Positions 55,701 to 64,000 of a stretch of DNA of 64,000 nucleotides are shown here, piece after piece (positions within the stretch are counted from its first letter, which is position 1; every line of letters starts with the position of its first letter). The DNA lies in assembly GCF_042652785.1 (NCBI RefSeq), contig NZ_JBHSHD010000006.1, positions 365,481 to 429,480 of the forward strand, given 5' to 3'. A program made the position numbers and the translations under genes. This DNA comes from Dokdonella_A ginsengisoli (GTDB lineage Bacteria > Pseudomonadota > Gammaproteobacteria > Xanthomonadales > Rhodanobacteraceae). The notes under the pieces are model-generated. The model ran no database searches and was not told the DNA's origin. It saw only the letters and a program-made list of their open reading frames with translations.

Positions 55701-56309
55701 TGCGACGGCTTCGACGGCAAGGGCGGCGCTCCGGTCGAGCAGCCGGTGCAGGATCCAAGCTTCGAGGCCACGCCCGGCAGCACCGAGGAGAATCCGGACT
55801 GGACCGGCGTCGATGACAACTCCAGCTCAGGCGGCACGCCGTTCTACAGCGTCAGCGATCCCTTCGGTCCGACCACGGATGCGCACACCGGCGACTTCGT
55901 GGTCTGGGGTGGCGGCTGGGGCGAGGCGAGCAGCCAGCACTGGCTGCAGAGCGTGACCATCGCCGGCGGCGGCTCGCGCTACCTGAACTTCTGGCGTCGG
56001 GTCGGCGGAGTGCCGAGCGGCGGCACGGCGACGCTGAAGGTCTCGGTCGACGGCACGGAGGTATGGACGTTCGATGCGCTCACGGCGGAAGAGGAAAGCG
56101 ACTGGGTCAGCGTGTCGGTCGACGTCTCCAGCTATGCCGACGACGCGGCACACGAGATCCGTTTCGACTATGCGGCCACCGGCAGCACTGACGGCAACGT
56201 CTACGTCGACGACGTGACCATCGACGCAGCGGCCCCGGCGCCGCGGCAGGTGCCGTCGCACCGGCCCGTCGTGCACGGCCCGCAGGCCAGCAAGACCCAG
56301 CGTCGCTGA
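52749..56309 (+). CDS. Secreted FTP-domain gluzincin metallopeptidase with propeller and BACON-like modules
   Basis: 1,186 residues. After a signal peptide (about 1-25) comes an FTP/PepSY-like propeptide (about 85-230). The zinc peptidase follows with HELGH at 402-406 and the third ligand Glu425 in EGMGEGFGDY, an M36 (fungalysin)/M4-like arrangement. Then come a BACON-like sandwich (SLSGTAAAGASATASLTIRNTGGG), a propeller with repeated TLYxxDxxTG, a second BACON-like domain, the Cys-containing IFCDGFDG junction, and a jelly-roll tail (VQDPSFEATPGSTEENPDW to YVDDVTIDA). It is probably self-processed and released to digest external protein. ATG 52749 precedes the signal peptide. Confidence 0.88.
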   Translation: MQRILRCSLLSTALAGALFATSAWSLGTVAETRAAALTRGIQPAEAGVDRIDGRFKSSGAAITLAEPAFTARAAAPEAMAREFLAARHDRLGLKTDEAASLARTTLRAGRHFSVVRFEQRHAGLPVYGSDVAVSVQPNGKVIYVANSAVEGLGAVANADSKTEADALAVAKQYLGASEFGYQKLRKMVYASPDGTRVVWRVNATVQAPTAGDWELLVDAGSGEVLRAEDRMQYATGTGTIWTPDPLSYEKVAYGGGYVDGDNADTPELTGALVTVTLEDITQNGANYELSGPHVVCADIDLPTDAAACPSQPGTDFSVTRSAATFDAVMVYYHVTRYLKYVNDTLDIEAMPLSHPGGIKVDPHGCQNCLGGDDNSRYSPSAEDLAFGHGGVDDAQDADVIIHELGHGLHDWITGGNAARGEGMGEGFGDYTAGSYSRDYPDQWAASDAAYNWVFNWDGHNDFWPGRVLNYQLTRTYEQARTQAIHTAGQYWSSCNLEARKNLQALDVTGGGQAFDKAYFQGMSMTGSSTNQKDAAQAVINAAAALGYTQAQIDAIGVAYNSGNEDGNTGCTYGVTVPGAGTDPKIAVDPASLSGTAAAGASATASLTIRNTGGGSLDWSIVETTDAARGHFPADQRQVRPVGSAHALGPKIAPSSLSGPSASGIAASVTFGAAVNGYAQRSSSTAANRALNSLDFNTPGTLTMVGSANLQPFWGSGFLNGDTSTLYMLGDSGLFSVDTATGAATEISASAGGGDVWGMTADPTTQTLYWIGPSSDQELSTVDPATGATALIGAITGAAAGDTLTGIAADAQGHLYGIDADSDSLVSIDKSTGDTAVIGSLGIDADNLAGLAFDPASGTLYFADASTGMYTIDVATGTATLIGTVQDGVQLVALAIGGSGTTPGGCTNPSDVPWLSVSPASGSAAAAGSSAVTVTMDATGLAAGSYDADLCIASNDATNPQVTVPVSFTVTASGGDPCSAEDSIFCDGFDGKGGAPVEQPVQDPSFEATPGSTEENPDWTGVDDNSSSGGTPFYSVSDPFGPTTDAHTGDFVVWGGGWGEASSQHWLQSVTIAGGGSRYLNFWRRVGGVPSGGTATLKVSVDGTEVWTFDALTAEEESDWVSVSVDVSSYADDAAHEIRFDYAATGSTDGNVYVDDVTIDAAAPAPRQVPSHRPVVHGPQASKTQRR

Positions 56310-56332
56310 AATTGCGGGACTGAAGTGGGTAT

Positions 56333-56363
56333 GGGGGGCTCCGCGAGGAGCCCTCCTTTTTTT
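56333..56363 (+). terminator. Intrinsic terminator of the metallopeptidase gene
   Basis: GGGCTCC (56336-56342) pairs with GGAGCCC (56347-56353) around GCGA, extended by further G-T and G-C pairs, and is followed by seven T residues (56357-56363). Confidence 0.9.
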
Positions 56364-56692
56364 CCGGACCTGTCGCACAGTGGCCGGCGTTCGGCGCCCG
56401 GGCTCTCCTTCGCTTGCTGCCAACTTCAGGGTGGGAGATACCGCAACTGCGCGAACGATTTGTTCAGTCAGCGCTACAAGATGCAATTTTTTACACATAA
56501 ACAATAATCCATTTATCCAGTTGAAATCCTCTTGCAATGAACGGGGAGGGGATTTCGTGCCGCGTGCGGGTTTGGATAGCCTCCAATTGATCGTCTCCAC
56601 CGGTTAGGCGAAAATCCCTTTCTTTGCGTGCGCGACCCGAGGCTAAGGGGCCGTCGCGTGCGCCTCTTCATTCGTTTTCAAGGGGAATTGCA
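56364..56692. other. AT-rich leader region of the Rhs-type gene
   Basis: About 330 bp without a gene. From roughly 56450 to 56540 it is markedly AT-rich for this window (for example CAATTTTTTACACATAAAC), likely the promoter and regulatory zone of the Rhs-type gene. AAGGGG at 56680-56685 is the ribosome binding site that supports the GTG start at 56693. Confidence 0.6.
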
Positions 56693-59600
56693 GTGGCAAT
56701 GAAATTTCCGGCGCCGCGTCGTGGCGTTCATTGGGCGCGGGCGCTTGGCTGCCTGGCGGCATTTTTCCTTGCCGGCCCGGCGTTGGCCGCTTTCGCGAAC
56801 CAGACGCCGCCGGATGAGACTCGCGCCGCGCAGCTGTGCGCCGATGAAAACGTCTCTCCCTGGGAGGGTGGGCCGGACATGTCCACGCCGGGGCTGTGGG
56901 TGCGCAGCGGGGGAGGTGCCGGAAGCTGGGATCTGGTTTGGAGCGACGATCACACGCAGCTCAAGGTGTTCCTCTATACCTACACGGAACTCGGCCGGCC
57001 GATATGGCTTGCGTCAAGGATGGGCGCCGTCAACGGTGAAACCTGGAGCGGGAAGCTCTACAAGTACACCGCTCCGGGTACGGAAGGGCCCGCAACCGGC
57101 TCGGTGGCGATCCGCTTCTTCCCGAATGATCCGACCCGAATGGCGGTGAATTGGGACTGGGACAACTTGCGAACCGTGCGTCCGAGCGCGATGAGCGAGT
57201 GCTTGGCCAGCTTCATCCACATCCCGCCGGCGCCGGGCACATCGAGCGGCGGCCCCGTGCTCAACGGCAGTCCCACACCCATCTATACCGGAATTGGAGC
57301 TAACCAGCTCTTCTCCGGCTACTGGAATACCAGCGGCGCCAGCTCTCCCGATGCGGTTCCGGGATTGTCGCTCAACATTCTGCAACCTCCGACTCCGGCG
57401 GAAGGGCTTCCCGGGCAGTTCGTCGACTTCAACGTCCTGCTCACGTTCGATTCCACCCAGCAGCCGGTGTGGCTGGTCAGTGACATGAACGCGCCGGCGT
57501 GCACGAGCGCGTTGCATTGCCCCGCGCCGCCACTCACCGGTCGACAGGGCCGGCTGTGGTATTTCCAGCCCAATCCCGCCCGCTATCCGAACGGCATTCC
57601 GCTGGAAACTTGCCCGTCCACGCCGACGAATCCTGCCGGCTGCACCACGAAGCAGGACGTGGGAAACATCCAAAGGAACATCACCAGCAATGCCGGGACC
57701 GAAGGCAATGTCACGGTGACGAGCCTGACCAACCCGGCCAACCAGTTCAATTCCGCCGCTGCGGCGCAGCAGCTGGCCAGCTCGAATTTCTTCCCGCCCG
57801 TCGGTGTGCAGAAGAACCTGAGCAAGATCACCAACAGCACCGGCATCGAGCCGGTGCAGTATTCGTGCAAGACCACCACGATCGACGGCACCTGCAACAT
57901 CTGGGTACCGTGGCATTCGAGCAGCGGCAAGCCGACCCCTTGGCGGCGCAACCTGCGCGATTCGAGCTACACCCGCCTGGCGGTCATTCCGACATCGGCG
58001 CCCGTCTCGAACGGCGAAGTCGTGGACGTACTTCGTCCGAACGATCGCGTCGTCTACGAGCTCTGGACCGGTCCTGGCGTGGACGATTCCACGCCGTCGG
58101 GGACGCTCGTGGATCAGTCCGCCGAAGTGCGGGCTTACGGCCCGGATCCCGGCAACGGTGATTCCACCAGTGGGCAGCCTGCTACGCCTCCTGCCCCGAC
58201 GCCGTATTCCCCCAGCTTCGATGCCAACGTGGCGGGCGCGGTCGTCGGGGAGTTCCGCGTCGACGAAAGCGGAAGCGCGACGTATCGCATTCCTCTGGCC
58301 GTGGCGCCGGGCTCGGGTGGTTTCGCTCCGACATTGGCGCTGGTCTACAACAGCAGCGCCGGCATGGGCTATTTCGGTACGGGCGTGACCCTGGAGGGCA
58401 ACTCCGCCATCCTTCCCTGCCGGCCCGGCGTGGAATTCGGCGACACCGATCCCCCGTCCGCCGTCGCATCCGCGTTCTGCCTGGACGGCCAGAGGCTGCT
58501 GTTGCAGAGCGGCACGCATCGAGCCGTCGGCGCCGTCTACCGCACGGAAATCGAGTCCTTCCAGAAGGTAGTGCTGGAGTCCGTCGGCAACGTCACCGTT
58601 CCCGGCGAAACCGCGCCGCTGAGCGCTTACACGTTCGCCGTCTACGGCAAGGATGGTACCGTTCGCCGCTACGGCGGCGCGGCCGGAACGGTGGCGTCGA
58701 AGTGCTTCGGCTGCGGCGGAACCGCGGCGCCGCCGGTCGCCGTCTCCTGGTTGCAGACCACGCTCGCCGACGCGAGCGGCAATACGCTGACCTACAACTA
58801 TTCCGCGATCAACGGGCTGGGCGAGCGCTATTTGCAGAGCATCACCTACTCCGGTGGACAGGTGACGTTCAATTCGACGATCGGCGGCGGTAACGACGTC
58901 AGCTATGCGGTACTCAGTTCGTCGGGATTCGGCAGGGGCCGTACCCAGCGCTCCATGATCGTGGGCAGCATCGATGTGAAGAGTGCCGAGGGCTTCCTTC
59001 GCCGCTACGCGCTCACGTATTCCAATCCGCTGGGGCTGTCCGGCAACGGGACGATCCGTCCGCGCCTGAGTACGATCAAGGAGTGCGCAGACGTCGGTGC
59101 CACCGTCTGCTATGCGCCCACGACGTTCGCCTGGAGCGATCAGGCGCAGGACGACATCACCGGCGATCCCGCCATCCAGGGCTCGTCGAACCTCACGGCT
59201 TCGGAAAAGTTTCCGGATCTTCGTTCCCACAAGCTCGGCGATTTCGACGGAGACCATCGCAGCGACCTGCTCTGGATCGACAAGAACCACCGCCTTCGTG
59301 TGAGCTACAGCCGGCCCACGGCGGCGGGCGGGCTCCATTTCAGCGCACCGGTGGATGTCGTCACGCTCGGCAACTTCGATTTCGGTGCGCTGTGGGAGGT
59401 GATCGATTTCAACGGCGACGGACTGGACGACGTCCTGTACGCCGAGAATGGGACGACGGGATGGGAGTGGAAATACCGGCCCGCACTTGCGGGAGGAGGT
59501 TTCGGTACGGCCGAGGTCATCCTGAACAATCTTTCCGTCGGCGGACCGGGTACCGATCCCGCAAGCGGTGGCGGCGGTGTCGCCTTGAAATCCGGAATCG

Positions 59601-62600
59601 AAGCGAGCCCTGCGCCGGCGTCCAGCACCTTGGCAGACTTCGACGGTGATGGGCGTCCCGACCTGCTGTACGTGCTGCCGAGCCAGTCGTACCGGATCGC
59701 CCTGCTGAAGCCGGGGGCGAGCGGTCGGCCATTTGCGTTCGCGCCGTCGCTCCCGGTCAGTTTCAGGCGACCGGACAACGGACTCGAATGCGACCTCGCC
59801 AATTCGCGACCGAACAAGCACGACGCGGAGCAGTCCGGTGCGGTCGACCTCGACGGGGACGGTCGTGCCGATATTCACGTCGTCCTGCGCGACTATCACG
59901 GCTGCGCCGGAAACAATCCCGGATTGCCGGTCCTGCAGAACGCCGACGAGGTGGCGGGCGCAAACCAGCCGAACGGCGACAACGACGGCTTCGTGCTGAA
60001 GGGATTCCGCTCGCTCGGGGTGCAGGGCAACAAGTTCCAGTTCGAGATGTACGAGTGGCTGGGTGCCAACCTGCCCGAATTCCGCAACGCCCGCATCGAG
60101 TCGGTCCCCGCGCGTGCGAAGGTTATCGACATCAACGGGGACGGCCTGGCCGATCTGCTGTTCCGGACGGACGGCAACCACATCTGGCGGTACGTGCTGG
60201 CCGGCGGAACCACCGTCGCCTCCGACGCGATCGTCGGCGGCAGCTGCAAGACGGTCGAGGTCGGCGGAAGCGACGGCGAGGCGGGCCTGGACGTGGTCGT
60301 GCAGCATGCGGATCTCGACGGCGACGGCAAGCTCGATTTCTGGTGTCCGGGCAAGCAGTCTGGCTCGAACATTCCCTACACGATCCATCTCTGGAACGGC
60401 AATGGCTATGTACCCACGGGCTTGCAAAGCCAATACAGCTCGACCTCGGGCCCGGAATGGATGCGTCTGGGCGCCGACTACGACGGCGACGGCATCCTCG
60501 ACTATCTGATCATCAAGGCGACGGACGGCGAAGGAGATGCCGATGGCGGTTGGCACGCCAACCGTACGATGTCGCATCACCAGTCGCGCGGCCTGGTGAC
60601 GACGATCACCAACGGCTTCGGCGCGGCGACACGCATCACCTATTCGCCGCTGACCTTCTCGTCCGTATACCGCCGCGACTACATCGGGTCGTTCGCGACC
60701 TGGGGCCGCGGTTCGGCGATATTCGACATGGCCACACCGAGTTACGTCGCGCACTACGTGACGAGCAGCTCACCCTCGAGCGGAAATCCCAACGACGAGG
60801 CGATCGTCCGCTACGCCTACAGCGGCCTCAAGGTGCAGGCCGGCGGCCGCGGATCGCTGGGCTTCCGCCGCGTCGGCGCCTACGACTACCAGACCGGCAT
60901 GTACGTCGACACGACGTACAGCCAGACGTATCCGCTGACGGGGACGCCGATCCGGACCACCACGTACTACCTGCCGAGCTTCGCGGCGGACAGCTGTCTG
61001 GCCAACCAGGGAAGCTCGACGCCGAACTCCGAGCATCCGCAATGCCTGGTGCGCACCCCGGTCTGTTCGGCCGGCCTCGCCACCACGTGCAACGACGATA
61101 TTCCCAGCGGAGCCCAGTCGCTGAAAGTCGTCATGGACAGCTGGCGGTACCGCGTGCAGCCCAGTGCGCTGCAGGATGCCCACCTCGCTCCTCTGGGCAG
61201 CCCGCCTGTGCCCGCGGCGACACCCAGCACCGCCATTCGGCCGAACCTCTTCATCGCCCGCGCCGGCTCGACCACGTTCGACTACGACCTGAAAACCAGC
61301 GGGGCGACGCTGCGCACCGAATCGACCAGCTTCGACGTCGGCCGCTTCGACGACTTCGGAAATCCGCAAAAAAGCACCGTGGTCAAGACGGGCGGCGGCA
61401 TCACCTTGACCACCACCAGCGAATTTACCTATTTCAACAGCGGAGCGACCTGGAGGCTGGGTCGCCTGCTGACTGCCACGGTGTTCAACGAGCGCTCGAC
61501 CGGAGCCAAGAACGGGCGCCGCTCCACGTTCACCTACGACGATCCAGGCAATCCTGGCGACACGCGCAAGCTGCTGCAGTCGGAAAAGGTCGAGGGTCTG
61601 ACTGGCAGCACGTTCGCTGCGCTGCAGCCGGATCCCGCCGCCAAGACCGTCGCGACCTACTATCGCTACGACGCGTTCGGAAACAAGGCTGCGACTTACA
61701 CATGCAGTACCGCCCTTCCTGAAAGCACCTGCCGCGGAATTTCCGGCGGCAGCAGTTTCTATGTGTTCCACCCCATTTCGAATGGGCACGGCATCACCCG
61801 TTACGCAAGAAGTACATACGACTCGCTGGGGCGCTATCCCAACACCACTTACGAAGGCTTCTCGGCGAGCGGCGACGCATCCACGGAGCTTCCCGCAAGC
61901 ACCGTGGTCAATCGCGACAAGGGCGGCAATCCGACCGAGCTGCGGGATGCCAATCTCGTCACCGCGAAGATCGGCTACGACGCCATGGGGCGCAAGCGGT
62001 TCGAGTGGAACGCCACGGGCAAGTGGGCCAAATACGACTACGTGGCCTGCAATTCCGTTCTATGCCCGTCCAATCGTGCGTTGGCGTATTACGAGCGCAC
62101 GGAAGCGGGCGGGGCTCCGGTCTCCAAGGTGTTCTACGACCGGCTGGGCCGGGAGGCCGTTCGCCTGACCCAGGGATTCACGTCGTCGGACTTCGTCACC
62201 GTCCTGACGGAATATGACGCCCGAGGAAATGTCCGTCGCAAGTCGCAGCCGTTCCTGGCTTCCAACAGCACTGCCGGCGCCGCCACGCCGGCGAGCGGTT
62301 CCGTCATCTACTGGACCACGACGACGTACGATCCGCTCAATCGCCCGATCCGCATCGACAATCCCGACGGCGGCGTGGTCGAGATCGACTACGACAAGCT
62401 CGCCACGACGACGACGCTGCCGTCGAACAAGAATGGGCTCCGGCAAACGACACGCCAGGAGAAGGATGGTGTCGGCAATGTGCTCTCGACGACGGATGCC
62501 TATGGCCTGAAGGTCGAGTACATCTACGACGGCTACGGGGCGTTGCTTTCTGCCGGGCGCAACAATCGCTTCTCGACGGCGGGATATGACTCCCTGGGCC

Positions 62601-64000
62601 GCAAGACGACGTCTGCGGACCCGGATGCGGGAATCTGGTCCTACGAGGTCGACGGCTTGGGCCAGGTCATCAGGCAGGTGAGTCCGCGCAATACCTGTAC
62701 CGAAAACCGTTACGACGCACGCGGTCGGCTGTGGCAGCGGCAGGACTACGACAACGCCTCCTGCACCGGGACCGTCGACACGAAATCGGAGTGGCGCTTC
62801 GATACGGCCTCCTACGGCTACGGCAAGCTGGCGCAGGAAGCGGTTACCGTCAACGGCACGCAGAAGGTGCAGCGCACGTACGGCTACAACGGCTACGGAC
62901 AGCCGGTCGTGGTGAACACCGAGCTGGACGGCAAGACCTACGTCGACCAGAGCAGCTACGACCAGTTCGGCCGTGCGTTCCAGACGTTCTTCACCGCGCC
63001 GGGCCTGCCGACGACCGGCGAGCTGTACGAGTACAACGCCTACGGATACCAGGTGCGCATCCGATCGGCGTATCCGGCCAGCAACAGCCTGGTCTACTAC
63101 GAGGCGCTGGCGATGGACGCCTACGGCCACGTCACGTCGGAATACCGGTCTTCGCGCGCGCAGATGCCGACCGAGCGCACCTACGATTTGCGTACGGGGC
63201 GCCTGACGCGGATCGAGAGTTCCGGCGGGTATACGCAGGATCTGAGCTACGGCTACGACCCCGCCGGCAACATGGCGTGGCGCCACGACCGCACCGGTTC
63301 GATGAACTACGGCGGCGGCCGCAACCTGCGCGAAGAGTTCAGCTACGACGCCCTGCAGCGCCTGACCGGCTCGACGATGACGACGGGCGTGACCTCTCCG
63401 GTCCCGCCGAGCCTGACCGTGCAGTACGACGCCGAAGGCAACATCCTGAAGAAGTACGTCAACGGCAGCGTGGTCAACAGCTACACGTACGGCGAAGCCC
63501 CGGGGACGGGCTGCTCGGGCACGCCGGGTGCGGCGCAGCCGGGGCCCCACGCCGTCACCACTACGGCCCTGGCGAAGTACTGCTACGACGCGAACGGCAA
63601 CGTACTGCGCGGAGGCGAGGCGGGGACGGAGTTCAAGTACACCCCTTACGACCTGCCGAGCGAGCTGAAGTCGGCGAGCCGCGGACAGAAGACGGGATAC
63701 GAGTACGGTCCGAACCGGGAGAAGATCCGCCGCCTGAACTACGCGAACGCGACGGTGACCTCGACGCTGGACGTGCTGCACTACGTCGGATCGGCGGAGG
63801 TGCACTGGATATCCGGCTCGGTGGCGCGGGTGGAAGTGCGCCGCTACGTGGGGCCGGTGCTGGTGGTGCAGACGGCCAACGTGTTCGGCGAGCAGAACTA
63901 CCGGATCGAGCGTCAGTACTTCCTGACGGATGCACAGGGTTCGACGTCGGCGGTGCTGTCGGACTGGGGTCAGCCGCTGAACGACAGCGCATCGATGAGT
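56693..64000 (+). CDS. Giant secreted SpvB/FG-GAP/YD-repeat (Rhs-type) protein, 3' end beyond window
   Basis: The frame stays open from 56693 to the right edge: 2,436 codons with no stop. A signal peptide ends at ALA (30-32). Two beta-sandwich-like modules with aromatic motifs follow (LWVRSGGGAGSWDLVW, LFSGYWNTSGASS). Then come a SpvB-like domain (nt 58220-59130, YRIPLAVAPGSGGFAPTLAL), seven FG-GAP/VCBS calcium motifs of the type DxDGDGxxD (59238, 59407, 59638, 59848, 60128, 60313, 60480), and YD repeats from about 61660 (YDSLGR, YDARGN, YDPLNR). The right end (YFLTDAQGSTSAVL) is approaching an Rhs core. GTG 56693 is preferred because AAGGGG is seven bases upstream; ATG 56699 is the alternative. 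Any C-terminal toxin lies outside. Confidence 0.88.
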   Translation, partial: MAMKFPAPRRGVHWARALGCLAAFFLAGPALAAFANQTPPDETRAAQLCADENVSPWEGGPDMSTPGLWVRSGGGAGSWDLVWSDDHTQLKVFLYTYTELGRPIWLASRMGAVNGETWSGKLYKYTAPGTEGPATGSVAIRFFPNDPTRMAVNWDWDNLRTVRPSAMSECLASFIHIPPAPGTSSGGPVLNGSPTPIYTGIGANQLFSGYWNTSGASSPDAVPGLSLNILQPPTPAEGLPGQFVDFNVLLTFDSTQQPVWLVSDMNAPACTSALHCPAPPLTGRQGRLWYFQPNPARYPNGIPLETCPSTPTNPAGCTTKQDVGNIQRNITSNAGTEGNVTVTSLTNPANQFNSAAAAQQLASSNFFPPVGVQKNLSKITNSTGIEPVQYSCKTTTIDGTCNIWVPWHSSSGKPTPWRRNLRDSSYTRLAVIPTSAPVSNGEVVDVLRPNDRVVYELWTGPGVDDSTPSGTLVDQSAEVRAYGPDPGNGDSTSGQPATPPAPTPYSPSFDANVAGAVVGEFRVDESGSATYRIPLAVAPGSGGFAPTLALVYNSSAGMGYFGTGVTLEGNSAILPCRPGVEFGDTDPPSAVASAFCLDGQRLLLQSGTHRAVGAVYRTEIESFQKVVLESVGNVTVPGETAPLSAYTFAVYGKDGTVRRYGGAAGTVASKCFGCGGTAAPPVAVSWLQTTLADASGNTLTYNYSAINGLGERYLQSITYSGGQVTFNSTIGGGNDVSYAVLSSSGFGRGRTQRSMIVGSIDVKSAEGFLRRYALTYSNPLGLSGNGTIRPRLSTIKECADVGATVCYAPTTFAWSDQAQDDITGDPAIQGSSNLTASEKFPDLRSHKLGDFDGDHRSDLLWIDKNHRLRVSYSRPTAAGGLHFSAPVDVVTLGNFDFGALWEVIDFNGDGLDDVLYAENGTTGWEWKYRPALAGGGFGTAEVILNNLSVGGPGTDPASGGGGVALKSGIEASPAPASSTLADFDGDGRPDLLYVLPSQSYRIALLKPGASGRPFAFAPSLPVSFRRPDNGLECDLANSRPNKHDAEQSGAVDLDGDGRADIHVVLRDYHGCAGNNPGLPVLQNADEVAGANQPNGDNDGFVLKGFRSLGVQGNKFQFEMYEWLGANLPEFRNARIESVPARAKVIDINGDGLADLLFRTDGNHIWRYVLAGGTTVASDAIVGGSCKTVEVGGSDGEAGLDVVVQHADLDGDGKLDFWCPGKQSGSNIPYTIHLWNGNGYVPTGLQSQYSSTSGPEWMRLGADYDGDGILDYLIIKATDGEGDADGGWHANRTMSHHQSRGLVTTITNGFGAATRITYSPLTFSSVYRRDYIGSFATWGRGSAIFDMATPSYVAHYVTSSSPSSGNPNDEAIVRYAYSGLKVQAGGRGSLGFRRVGAYDYQTGMYVDTTYSQTYPLTGTPIRTTTYYLPSFAADSCLANQGSSTPNSEHPQCLVRTPVCSAGLATTCNDDIPSGAQSLKVVMDSWRYRVQPSALQDAHLAPLGSPPVPAATPSTAIRPNLFIARAGSTTFDYDLKTSGATLRTESTSFDVGRFDDFGNPQKSTVVKTGGGITLTTTSEFTYFNSGATWRLGRLLTATVFNERSTGAKNGRRSTFTYDDPGNPGDTRKLLQSEKVEGLTGSTFAALQPDPAAKTVATYYRYDAFGNKAATYTCSTALPESTCRGISGGSSFYVFHPISNGHGITRYARSTYDSLGRYPNTTYEGFSASGDASTELPASTVVNRDKGGNPTELRDANLVTAKIGYDAMGRKRFEWNATGKWAKYDYVACNSVLCPSNRALAYYERTEAGGAPVSKVFYDRLGREAVRLTQGFTSSDFVTVLTEYDARGNVRRKSQPFLASNSTAGAATPASGSVIYWTTTTYDPLNRPIRIDNPDGGVVEIDYDKLATTTTLPSNKNGLRQTTRQEKDGVGNVLSTTDAYGLKVEYIYDGYGALLSAGRNNRFSTAGYDSLGRKTTSADPDAGIWSYEVDGLGQVIRQVSPRNTCTENRYDARGRLWQRQDYDNASCTGTVDTKSEWRFDTASYGYGKLAQEAVTVNGTQKVQRTYGYNGYGQPVVVNTELDGKTYVDQSSYDQFGRAFQTFFTAPGLPTTGELYEYNAYGYQVRIRSAYPASNSLVYYEALAMDAYGHVTSEYRSSRAQMPTERTYDLRTGRLTRIESSGGYTQDLSYGYDPAGNMAWRHDRTGSMNYGGGRNLREEFSYDALQRLTGSTMTTGVTSPVPPSLTVQYDAEGNILKKYVNGSVVNSYTYGEAPGTGCSGTPGAAQPGPHAVTTTALAKYCYDANGNVLRGGEAGTEFKYTPYDLPSELKSASRGQKTGYEYGPNREKIRRLNYANATVTSTLDVLHYVGSAEVHWISGSVARVEVRRYVGPVLVVQTANVFGEQNYRIERQYFLTDAQGSTSAVLSDWGQPLNDSASMS

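Noticed and set aside
57014..60754. 1,246-codon minus-strand open frame
   Set aside because: Lies wholly opposite the Rhs-type gene, whose SpvB and FG-GAP motifs are clear; the antisense product is Arg/Val/Ala-rich with no family features.

Overview
The window is about 64 kb of high-GC bacterial chromosome. Gene content points to a gammaproteobacterium of the Lysobacterales/Xanthomonadales, most like the Rhodanobacteraceae (Dokdonella-like). The pointers are a 612-residue housekeeping RpoD, a cyoABCD quinol oxidase, a pqiA-pqiA-pqiB-pqiC cluster, two TIGR02999-type sigma factor/kinase modules, and large secreted mosaic proteins with FTP, DUF11 and Rhs/FG-GAP modules. This placement is inferred from content only. 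There is no phage, transposon, CRISPR array or plasmid feature.

Layout. 0-7 kb is a housekeeping block: the tail of an unidentified gene, a spacer with two copies of a 68-bp repeat, 3-hydroxybutyrate dehydrogenase overlapping a patatin, a TPR protein convergent with an LpxL-like acyltransferase, dtd and rpoD. At 7.06-7.38 kb a tRNA-Ile(CAU) gene is interrupted after the anticodon by a 236-nt group I intron. 7.5-10.3 kb holds small regulatory and stress-type genes (LysR divergent from a CPBP protease and a cupin).

10.7-27.1 kb is a symmetrical block. A membrane Ser/Thr kinase and its sigma factor lie on the minus strand, then a 2,775-residue secreted DUF11-repeat protein on the plus strand, then a second sigma factor/kinase pair on the plus strand. 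Both sigma factors carry a Thr-Thr-Ala in place of the usual acidic region 2 motif, as in sigma factors activated by a partner kinase. I infer that these modules may control the giant surface protein or other envelope functions.

27.1-32.1 kb is an ytcA-mdtN-mdtO-mdtP-type tripartite efflux operon. 32.2-35.7 kb holds a CoA-transferase, a YWTD propeller and a hydroxyacyl-CoA-type dehydrogenase, probably one catabolic operon. 35.8-36.7 kb is an mgtC gene preceded by a 41-codon ORF with a strong ribosome binding site. 36.8-42.0 kb contains a DUF3089 hydrolase and cyoABCD. 42.3-45.8 kb is pqiAABC, an envelope lipid-transport-type operon.

45.8-52.4 kb has two related membrane PQQ-dependent dehydrogenases around a LysR gene. 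The divergent spacer carries two inverted repeats that look like LysR operators. 52.7-56.3 kb encodes a secreted HELGH metallopeptidase with propeller and carbohydrate-binding-like tail domains. From 56.7 kb to the right edge runs an uninterrupted secreted SpvB/FG-GAP/YD-repeat (Rhs-type) protein that continues beyond the window.

Respiratory and periplasmic oxidation genes (cyo, PQQ dehydrogenases), envelope maintenance (pqi, acyltransferase, efflux) and very large exported proteins dominate. This fits a free-living aerobic, surface-associated bacterium.
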